Positions 7,236 to 13,917 of a stretch of DNA of 64,000 bases are shown here, one piece after another; position 1 is the stretch's first letter; each line of letters starts with the position of its first letter. Made by a program: the position numbers and the translations under genes. The notes under the pieces are model-generated. The model searched no databases and was not told the DNA's origin. It was given only the letters and a program-made list of their open reading frames with translations. Origin of the DNA: Pseudomonadota bacterium (GTDB lineage Bacteria > Myxococcota_A > UBA9042 > GCA-2863065); contig SXOO01000267.1 in assembly GCA_005776725.1 (NCBI GenBank), forward strand, positions 1 to 64,000, written 5' to 3'.

Positions 7236-8296
7236 TGGGGAGATCCAAGGCGCTGTGGGCCGCGGTCGCCTCTGCAGGGCTGGCGGTGTTCACGGGTTGC
7301 CTCCCTTACCACCAGGGCGCTATGCCCGGCGAGCCCGAAGGGTCTTACGTGGTGCTTCGCGCCGAGCCGCCGCAGGTCCCGGCGCGCACCACGGGTGATC
7401 CGGAGAGCCTCGTCCGTGGCCTTAACGTGGCCCGGGTGCGATACGAGGTGCGCGGCCAAGGGCCCGCGATCCTGCTGCTCCACGGCTTCGCGTCCGCGCT
7501 GGACGCCTGGGATGTCCTGGCCCCCGAGCTGGCCGAGCGCCACACGGTGGTCCGCCTCGACCTCATGGGCTTCGGCTGGTCCGATCGCCCCGAGGGCGAC
7601 TATTCGCCGTTCGCCCAGGCCCGCCTCTGCTTCGCGTTGCTCGATCAGCTCGGGATCTCCGACGTCGCGGTGGTCGGTCACTCGTGGGGCGCCTCGGTCG
7701 CTATGGCGATGGCGCTGGAGGCGCCCGAGCGGGTGCGCCGCCTCGCCCTGTACGACGCCTGGGCGTACGAGGAGCAGCTGCCCACGTTCTTCTGGTGGGC
7801 GCGCGCCGAGGGCCTGGGCGAGGCCATGTTCTGGCTCTACTACAAAGAGCGCACGGAAGACCGCATGGCGATGGCGTTCCACGATCCGGACCTGCTCACA
7901 CAGCCGTTGGTCGACGCCATCCACGCGGCCCTGGAGCGTCCCGGCACGGTGCGCGCGGCCCTCGAGGCGGCGCGCGCGCAGCGCTACGAAGACTGGGCGG
8001 TTCGTTACCCCGAGATCACCCAGCCAACGCTCCTGCTCTGGGGCGCGCAGGACGTCATCTCGCCCCCGTGGGTGGGTGAGCGCCTCTTGCGCGAGCTGCC
8101 GAACGCGCGGCTCGAGGTCTACGGGCAGTGCGGTCACTTCCCCATGCTGGAGGCGCGGCACGCCTCCACACGGGCCCTGCGCGAGTTCATGGCGCCGCCC
8201 GGAGCCGCCGCTACGCGAACGCTCGCTCCCGTCCCCGGGTCTGCGACGCCTCACGCCGGTTCGGGCGTGCTCGCGACGGGAGTGGTCACCCCGTGA
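7235..8296 (+). CDS. Alpha/beta-hydrolase lipoprotein
   Basis: Alpha/beta-hydrolase fold enzyme of 353 residues predicted to be lipid-anchored: an N-terminal hydrophobic segment ends in a lipobox (VFTGC, Cys about 22). Core motifs: oxyanion strand LLLHGFASALDAW, nucleophile elbow GHSWG, an Asp in LWGAQDVISPPW and the His in GQCGHFPMLE, so the Ser-Asp-His triad looks complete. The lid region (LPTFFWWARAEG) is hydrophobic. Its nearest look-alikes are haloalkane dehalogenase/epoxide hydrolase or esterase-type enzymes, but the substrate cannot be told. It is coupled on both sides (TGATG with the upstream lipoprotein, GTGA with the downstream barrel), which suggests that the enzyme works at the envelope with those partners. 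Confidence 0.85.
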   Translation: MGRSKALWAAVASAGLAVFTGCLPYHQGAMPGEPEGSYVVLRAEPPQVPARTTGDPESLVRGLNVARVRYEVRGQGPAILLLHGFASALDAWDVLAPELAERHTVVRLDLMGFGWSDRPEGDYSPFAQARLCFALLDQLGISDVAVVGHSWGASVAMAMALEAPERVRRLALYDAWAYEEQLPTFFWWARAEGLGEAMFWLYYKERTEDRMAMAFHDPDLLTQPLVDAIHAALERPGTVRAALEAARAQRYEDWAVRYPEITQPTLLLWGAQDVISPPWVGERLLRELPNARLEVYGQCGHFPMLEARHASTRALREFMAPPGAAATRTLAPVPGSATPHAGSGVLATGVVTP

Positions 8297-9849
8297 GCGC
8301 GCTCTCTTTCCTCGCCGCTCTGGCCCTCGGGGCGCCTCCCCGGGCCGGCTTCGCTGAGACCGCGCGCGCAGTCGGCGAGGAGAACGCGCGTTGGTGGGAC
8401 GCGGGCATCGCCCTGCGCCTCCGCGAGACGCTCCGCTACAACCTCGACCTCGATCACGGGCTCAGCCCGTCCGGCGAGCCCCTGTTCGCCACGCCCGACG
8501 GCGATCCCAGCGCCCAGCTGATGCACGGCGCCGACCTCCGCCTTCGCGTGGACCTGGGCGCGCGCACCCCCACGGGCGGCGTCGGCGTCTTCGTACAGCT
8601 CGACGCGCTCGACAACCTCCGCCTCGGCAGCACGCCCGAAGGGATCCCCAGCGCCACCACCTCGCAGCGCCCGCCGGAGTCGGCCATGTTGCTCCGCCGC
8701 GCGTACGGTGTCGCGCTTACGCCCTTCGGCTTCCTCGCGGCGGGGCGCATGGGCAGCCACTGGGGCCTCGGCCTCCTGACGCATGGGGGCGACTGCGCCG
8801 ACTGCGACTCCGGCGACGCAGCAGACCGTGTGGCCTTCATGACGTCGCTCGCGAACCATCTCTGGGCTGTCTCGTACGACTTCTCGGCCACAGGCCCGGG
8901 TCAACGCGCGGCCTCCGGCGCCGTGGTGGACGTGGACCCCACCGACGACGTGCACACGGTCACCTTCGCAGTCATGAGCGCCTACAGCGACCTCTCGCGG
9001 GAACGCCGGCGCCGAGCCGAGCGCGTGTCGGTGGAGTACGGCGCCTACGTCTCCCACCGCTGGCAAGACAACGACGCCCCCGCGAGCTACCTGCCGATCG
9101 CGGCCCCGGAGCCCCTCTCCGCCACCCAGGTGATGCACCGGGGCTTCCGCGCCACGGCGGTCGACGGCTGGTTCCGCCTCACGGCGCCCTGGGGCCGCGT
9201 CGAGCTCGAGGCCGCGTTGCTGCTGGGCCACATCGAGCAAGCGTCGTTGATCCCCGGCGTGCTTCTCCACGAAGCCGTCGAGTCGCTCCAGTGGGGGGCC
9301 GCGTTGGAGACGGACTTCGGTGTAGACACCTTCCCGCTCCGGGGCGGGGTCGACTTCGGCGTGGCGTCTGGCGACCCGGCGCCCGGATTCGGGGTGAACG
9401 TCCAGGCCACCGACGCGCCTCCGAAGCCCGGTGATCTCGAGGGGCCGCAGGCCATCGCGGGCCGCGACAATCGGGTCGACAACTTCCGCTTCCACCGCGA
9501 CTACCGGATCGACCGCATCCTGTTTCGCGAGCTCATCGGCACGGTGACTGACGCGTTCTACATCCGGCCCCACCTCGACTGGACGGTGGCCACAGTGGGC
9601 CCAGGCACGCTCTCGTTCTCGCTCTTCGGCGTCTTCAGCCTTGCGATGGAGGAGCGCTCGACCCCCGGGGGCACGCAGCCGCTGGGCGTTGAGCTCGACC
9701 CGTCCCTCAGCTACGTAACGCGCGACGGCTTCACGTTCGCGGTGGACTACGCGGCGCTGTTCCCGCTGTCGGGGCTCGACAACGGCACCCTCGGCCTCGC
9801 CTCTTCCGTCGCGCAGCTCACGCGCTTCCGGGTGTCGTATGCGTTCTAG
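8293..9849 (+). CDS. Outer-membrane beta-barrel protein (TIGR04551-like)
   Basis: 518 residues from a GTG overlapping the previous stop, with a short signal sequence (ALSFLAALALGAPPRAGFA). The body alternates polar and hydrophobic residues in about 20 strand-like segments and ends in the aromatic FRVSYAF, an outer-membrane assembly signal. It resembles a Myxococcota barrel family (TIGR04551, from memory) and shares marks with the protein at 48948: G-x-SHWGLGL---GGD versus TSKWGLGVI-NDGED, and FHRDYRIDRILFRELIGTV versus FDPDYHVGMILFQEVMARI. A CADC pair near 168-171 may form an extracellular disulphide. It is third in the lipoprotein-hydrolase-barrel-lipoprotein operon, so probably the membrane-spanning part of that set. 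Substrate unknown. Confidence 0.78.
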   Translation: MSALSFLAALALGAPPRAGFAETARAVGEENARWWDAGIALRLRETLRYNLDLDHGLSPSGEPLFATPDGDPSAQLMHGADLRLRVDLGARTPTGGVGVFVQLDALDNLRLGSTPEGIPSATTSQRPPESAMLLRRAYGVALTPFGFLAAGRMGSHWGLGLLTHGGDCADCDSGDAADRVAFMTSLANHLWAVSYDFSATGPGQRAASGAVVDVDPTDDVHTVTFAVMSAYSDLSRERRRRAERVSVEYGAYVSHRWQDNDAPASYLPIAAPEPLSATQVMHRGFRATAVDGWFRLTAPWGRVELEAALLLGHIEQASLIPGVLLHEAVESLQWGAALETDFGVDTFPLRGGVDFGVASGDPAPGFGVNVQATDAPPKPGDLEGPQAIAGRDNRVDNFRFHRDYRIDRILFRELIGTVTDAFYIRPHLDWTVATVGPGTLSFSLFGVFSLAMEERSTPGGTQPLGVELDPSLSYVTRDGFTFAVDYAALFPLSGLDNGTLGLASSVAQLTRFRVSYAF

Positions 9850-10690
9850 CCTCGTCGCGTTCTTGGTGCTCGTCGACCTGTTGGTGTGCGCGTCGTGCGG
9901 GGAGAACACCACGCCAGAGCCGCGCGTGCCCTACTCGGGCACACCCACCCAGCTCACCTGCGTCCCGAACCTCGACGGGGTGATCACCTCCGACGAGCTC
10001 GGCGCCGCCTACGGGATCTCCATCGACTTCCTGATCTCGCCGCAGGGGACCGAGCGCACGGTCTCGCCGCTGGGCGTGGTGGCCAGCGACGGGGGCCGCG
10101 TGTGGGACTGGGGCGAAGACCACGCGGACGACCAGGCGCTGCGCCTGTCGCCGGAGCCGCTCGGTACCCAGTGGTACGCGGACCACTTCCCGGGGGCGCA
10201 GCTGGTGCTGCCGCTCGACGCGCTCGGCGAGACCGTCGGCGTCTATAGCCGCACGCAGTCGGCGTTCATCGTCCACGGCACGGCCAGCCGCGACCCGGAT
10301 CCTCCGAACGGACGGACGCTGCTGGTCTATGAGGACCCGATCGCATTGTTCCGGTTTCCGCTCGAGGACGGGCAGGCGTACACGGCGTCCTCCACGATCA
10401 CGAACGGCCTCTTGTTCGGGCTGCCCTTCGCGGGGCGGCACACCTACGAGGTGGCGCTGGATGGCACGGGCGAGCTGCTCCTGCCCCAGCTCACGTTCAC
10501 GCTCGTGCAGCGGGTCACCACGCGCTTCATCGTGGAGCCCGCTATTGGCAACCCGGCCACGGTGCGGCAGATCGGCTTCGTCTTCGAGTGCTTCGGCGAG
10601 GTCGCCCGCGCGACCAGCCGAACGGGCGAGACCGATCCCAACTTCACCACCGCCGCGGAGGTGCGGCGCGTGGGTCAGAGCCTGTTCTGA
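9839..10690 (+). CDS. Secreted lipoprotein, paralogue of the 6210 gene
   Basis: A 283-residue exported protein: MRSS, a hydrophobic core, then CASCGE, so SPII processing at Cys20 is likely though the -3 residue is atypical. The globular domain starts at CVPNLDGVITSDELG and matches the 6210 protein through to the ECFGEVARATSRTGETDPNF / VRRVGQSLF end. The long acidic linker and Cys-rich head of the 6210 protein are missing. The ATG at 9839 lies inside the last codons of the barrel gene (11-bp overlap), so translation is coupled. Having two divergent copies at either end of one operon argues for a paired role around the barrel and hydrolase rather than a chance duplication. Confidence 0.8.
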   Translation: MRSSLVAFLVLVDLLVCASCGENTTPEPRVPYSGTPTQLTCVPNLDGVITSDELGAAYGISIDFLISPQGTERTVSPLGVVASDGGRVWDWGEDHADDQALRLSPEPLGTQWYADHFPGAQLVLPLDALGETVGVYSRTQSAFIVHGTASRDPDPPNGRTLLVYEDPIALFRFPLEDGQAYTASSTITNGLLFGLPFAGRHTYEVALDGTGELLLPQLTFTLVQRVTTRFIVEPAIGNPATVRQIGFVFECFGEVARATSRTGETDPNFTTAAEVRRVGQSLF

Positions 10691-10807
10691 CGCCCTCTGG
10701 TGCGTCTGGCCGCTGAGGGGCGGCTGCCGGCGGGCGCGAGGCGTCCCCCGGGGAGCAGTGAGCAATCGTCAAACGGCGGGCGAGGCGCCGGCCAAAGGAG
10801 AGCGGTC

Positions 10808-11113
10808 ATGAACGACGTCTGGAAGATGTGGAAGAAGAGCTTCGACAGCTGGGAGAACGCCACGGCCGCTTACGTCGAGGAGGTGCTCAAGAGCCCGCTC
10901 GTCCTCGGCCCGTCGGGCACGCTGCTGTCGGAGGCCATGAAGGCGCGAGCCAAGGTCAACGACCGCCTGGCGGGCTTCTGGGGGGGGATCGGCCTCCCGA
11001 CCAAGCGCGACCAGGAGCGCGGCCTCCATGCTCTGAACCGCCTCCAGAGCCAGCTGCACGACCTCGAAGAGCGACTGGCAGACCTCGAGGCCGCCGGCAA
11101 GAAGGGGTCCTAG
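10808..11113 (+). CDS. Short PhaE-like PHA synthase subunit / granule protein
   Basis: 101 residues, helical throughout: MNDVWKMWKKSFDSWENATAAYVEE, a central GFWGGIGLPTKRDQE turn and a C-terminal coiled coil (LHALNRLQSQLHDLEERLADLE). The GLPT-KRD--E--LH-RLQ pattern is what I associate with the C-terminal part of PhaE, the partner subunit of class III PHA synthases, but full PhaE is about 350 residues; this one is less than a third. The ATG at 10808 has AAAGGAG 7 bases upstream. It heads a three-gene unit with an acyl-CoA ligase and phaC (gaps 3 bp, then a 4-bp overlap). A phasin-like role is the main alternative. Confidence 0.65.
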   Translation: MNDVWKMWKKSFDSWENATAAYVEEVLKSPLVLGPSGTLLSEAMKARAKVNDRLAGFWGGIGLPTKRDQERGLHALNRLQSQLHDLEERLADLEAAGKKGS

Positions 11114-11116
11114 TCC

Positions 11117-12760
11117 ATGGATGTCAGCGCCTTCCTAGAGCCTCGGATCGCGCCGCGCGCGGTGTTCGAGCGCGCAGGCCAACACCCCCACCGGCCGCGT
11201 TTCCTGCTGCCCGACGCCAAGGGCGCGGTCACGGCCACCGTGACCTGGGGCGAGTTCGCCGAGCAGCTCCGGGCGATCGCGCTGGGTCTGGTGGAGCTCG
11301 GGGTGGCGCCGGGCGACCGGGTGGCTGTGTTCGCGCCCAACTCGGTGGCGTGGGGCGCGGCGGCGCTGGCGATCCAGGCCATGGGCGGCGTCCTGGTCCC
11401 CATCTACGGCTCCTCCACGGCAGACGACGCCCGCTACGTGCTCGAGCACTCCGACGCCGCGGCCGTCTTCGTAGACACGGCGCCGCTGCTCGAGCGCGCC
11501 AAGGACACACGCGCCCGCGTGATCTGGATGGGCGCCGCGCCGGCGGAGGGAGTCACCTCGCTCGGGGCGGTCATGGCGCTCGGGCGCGAGGTCCACGCCC
11601 GGGACCCGGGGCGGCTCGACGCGCTGATGGACGCGGTGCCCCTGAGCGCCTTCGGGATGATGCTCTATACCAGCGGCACCTCCGGGCGGCCCAAGGGCGT
11701 GCCACTCACGCACGAGAACGTGGCCGCCAACGGGCGCGACTGGCTCGAGTGCAACGCGCCGATCCTCCACGAGGACGCCGTCGACCTCCTGTGGCTCCCC
11801 ATGAGCCACATCTTCGGCTTCGGAGAGCTCTGCCTGGGCAATACGCTCGGCTTCACCACCTGGATGACCACGCCGCTCGAGGTGCTCGGTCTCATCCCCA
11901 TCGTACGGCCCACGGTGTTCATGTCCGTCCCGGCGCTGTGGGAGAAGCTGGCCAAGGGCGCCATGGAGTCCAAGGACCCCGCGGAGCGCCGGGAGCGCCT
12001 CGCGGCCAGCACGGGCGGTCGCCTCCGGTTCTGCCTCTCCGGCGGCGCCGGGTTGAAGCGCGAGGTGAAGGAGCTCTTCTACGAGGCCGGCGTGCTGATC
12101 ATCGAGGGCTACGGGCTCACGGAGGCCTCGCCCACGCTCACGCTCAACCGACCCGGGGCGTTTCGCTTCGACTCGGTGGGGAAGCCGCTCCCTTCGGTGA
12201 GTCTGCGCCTCGCTGATGACGGTGAGATCCTGGCGCGGGGCCCCAACGTCTTCAGCGGCTACCACAAGGATCCCGCGGCCACGGCCGAGGCCTTCGACGG
12301 CGACGGCTGGCTCAAGACCGGCGACGTCGGCCGGTTCACGGAAGACGGCTTCCTCCAGATCATCGATCGCAAGAAGGACATCCTCGTCACCGCGGGCGGG
12401 AAGAACATCCCGCCGGCCAACATCGAGCTCCGCTTCGCCGACGAACCCATCTTCCTCCACGTGGTCGTCTACGGCGACGCCAAGCGCTACCTCACGGCCG
12501 GCGTGTGGCTCGAGCCGCGCCTCGCGGAGGCCACACGGGCGGCAGAGGGCCACGCCACGCTCGAGGCGCTTGTGGCGTCTCGCATCGAGCGCGTCAACGC
12601 CCAGCTCGCGAGCTACGAGACCCTCAAGAAGTTCGCGATCATGCCCACGCTGCTCACGATCGAGAGCGGCCTCCTCACGCCCACCGCCAAGGTCAAGCGC
12701 AAGGCGGTCTACGCGGCGTTCCAGCTCGAGTTCGAGGCCCTCTACGGCGAGGCGGCATGA
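11117..12760 (+). CDS. Acyl-CoA/fatty-acid ligase (AMP-binding) in PHA locus
   Basis: ANL-superfamily adenylating enzyme of 547 residues, close to FadD/AMP-dependent long-chain acyl-CoA synthetases. P-loop-like YTSGTSGRPKG at 184-194, EGYGLTEASP around 334-343, the TGDVGRF Asp, the DRKKDILVTAGGKN hinge and the C-terminal TPTAKVKRKA Lys segment are all present, so it should be active. The substrate is probably a medium- or long-chain (hydroxy)acid. Placed between the PhaE-like gene (3 bp) and phaC (ATGA overlap), it would charge free acids with CoA for direct polymerisation. That differs from the first PHA locus, which has a reductase instead. Confidence 0.9.
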   Translation: MDVSAFLEPRIAPRAVFERAGQHPHRPRFLLPDAKGAVTATVTWGEFAEQLRAIALGLVELGVAPGDRVAVFAPNSVAWGAAALAIQAMGGVLVPIYGSSTADDARYVLEHSDAAAVFVDTAPLLERAKDTRARVIWMGAAPAEGVTSLGAVMALGREVHARDPGRLDALMDAVPLSAFGMMLYTSGTSGRPKGVPLTHENVAANGRDWLECNAPILHEDAVDLLWLPMSHIFGFGELCLGNTLGFTTWMTTPLEVLGLIPIVRPTVFMSVPALWEKLAKGAMESKDPAERRERLAASTGGRLRFCLSGGAGLKREVKELFYEAGVLIIEGYGLTEASPTLTLNRPGAFRFDSVGKPLPSVSLRLADDGEILARGPNVFSGYHKDPAATAEAFDGDGWLKTGDVGRFTEDGFLQIIDRKKDILVTAGGKNIPPANIELRFADEPIFLHVVVYGDAKRYLTAGVWLEPRLAEATRAAEGHATLEALVASRIERVNAQLASYETLKKFAIMPTLLTIESGLLTPTAKVKRKAVYAAFQLEFEALYGEAA

Positions 12761-13779
12761 AACGGCTGAAGGCGCTGCTGGGCCTCGCGAAGCGCCCCGA
12801 GGTGGGCGTGGGGTTAACGCCCGCCGACGTGGTCTTCACCGAGAACAAGTGGCGCCTCCTGCGCTACCGCGAGGGGCCCGCGGGGCGCGGCAAGGGCGCG
12901 CCGCTGCTCATGATCCCGTCGCTCATCAACCGGCACTACGTGCTCGACCTCATGCCGGGCAAGAGCATGGTCGAGTACCTCGTGTCGCTGGGCCACGACG
13001 TCTGGATCGTTGACTGGGGCACGCCCACCGCCGAGGACCGCTACCTCGAGTTCGACACGATCGCCGGGGCCTACATCGGGCGCGCGCTACGCCGGGTGGC
13101 CGCCGCCAGCCCCACGGGCAAGGCCCACGTGCTGGGTTATTGCCTGGGCGGGACGCTCGCAGCGATCCACCTGGCCGTCCACCCCGAGCGGGTGCAGAGC
13201 TTCATCGCGCTGGCCACACCGGTCCGCTTCCAAGCCGACGGCGATGGCGCCGGCCTGCTCGAGCGCTGGACGAAGGTGCCGTCCTTCGACGTCGAGGCGC
13301 TGGTGCGCGGGACCGGCCTCGTCCCGTGGCAGCTCCTCCAAGCGTCTTTCACGCTCCTCCGCCCCACGGCCAACCTCTCGAAGCTGGTCCACTTCATCGA
13401 CCGGGCCGACGACGACGCGTTCGTCGAGGGCTTCCATGCGCTCGAGACGTGGGCCAACGACAACGTCTCGTTCCCAGGCGCCGCGTACGCTCGGTACATC
13501 TCGGCGCTCTATCAAGACAACGACCTGTTCAACGACCGGCTCATGCTCGACGGGCGCCCGGTGCGACTCGGGGAAATCGCCTGCCCTACCCTGGCCATCA
13601 CCTTCGGCCAGGACACCATCGTCCCGCTGCCAGCAGCGCGCGCGTTCCTCGAGAAGCTCAAGGGCCGCGGCGAGGAGCTGCACCTCGCCGGGGGGCACGT
13701 GGGCGGCGTGGTCGCGTCCAGCGCGCGGAAGCGGCTCTGGCCCCACGTACACGCGTGGCTCGCTCGCCACGACGCCTAG
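12757..13779 (+). CDS. phaC: Second PHA synthase PhaC, class III-like
   Basis: 340 residues with GYCLG at 127-131 (Cys129, the same number as in the first PhaC), Asp286 in GQDTIVP and His314 in AGGHVG. It aligns along its length with the 3781 gene product (PSLINRHYVLDL versus PSMINRWYVLDL; ETWANDNVSFPGAAY versus ETWASDNIPFPATAY) but lacks the Lys/Pro tail and has its own N terminus. It overlaps the acyl-CoA ligase stop by 4 bp. The PhaE-like partner two genes upstream fits a class III PhaC/PhaE pair. Two catalytically complete synthases about 8 kb apart suggest different substrates or conditions. Confidence 0.92.
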   Translation: MKRLKALLGLAKRPEVGVGLTPADVVFTENKWRLLRYREGPAGRGKGAPLLMIPSLINRHYVLDLMPGKSMVEYLVSLGHDVWIVDWGTPTAEDRYLEFDTIAGAYIGRALRRVAAASPTGKAHVLGYCLGGTLAAIHLAVHPERVQSFIALATPVRFQADGDGAGLLERWTKVPSFDVEALVRGTGLVPWQLLQASFTLLRPTANLSKLVHFIDRADDDAFVEGFHALETWANDNVSFPGAAYARYISALYQDNDLFNDRLMLDGRPVRLGEIACPTLAITFGQDTIVPLPAARAFLEKLKGRGEELHLAGGHVGGVVASSARKRLWPHVHAWLARHDA

Positions 13780-13859
13780 CGCCCCAAGGCCCAGGCCCAA
13801 CGACTTCCAGATTTCAGAGGAGAGCGCCGGTAGCGCACACCCTCGACCGGCCCCTCGCG

Positions 13860-13878
13860 CGTCGCGGCATGCGCGACG
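13860..13878. terminator. Perfect 7-bp dyad between convergent genes
   Basis: CGTCGCG-gcatg-CGCGACG lies in the 138-bp gap between the phaC stop (13779) and the stop of the convergent peroxidase gene (13918). It has no run of T on either strand, so it would be a GC-rich hairpin of the kind seen between convergent genes in high-GC genomes rather than a classical intrinsic terminator. Confidence 0.35.
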
Positions 13879-13917
13879 GGGGGACGGGAGGTGCGCCCGG
13901 GAAAGTACCGTCCGATC

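Noticed and set aside
8251..9912. Long minus-strand open frame opposite the barrel gene
   Set aside because: No recognisable domain; it is the shadow of the coupled plus-strand barrel gene, which has a signal peptide and barrel end.
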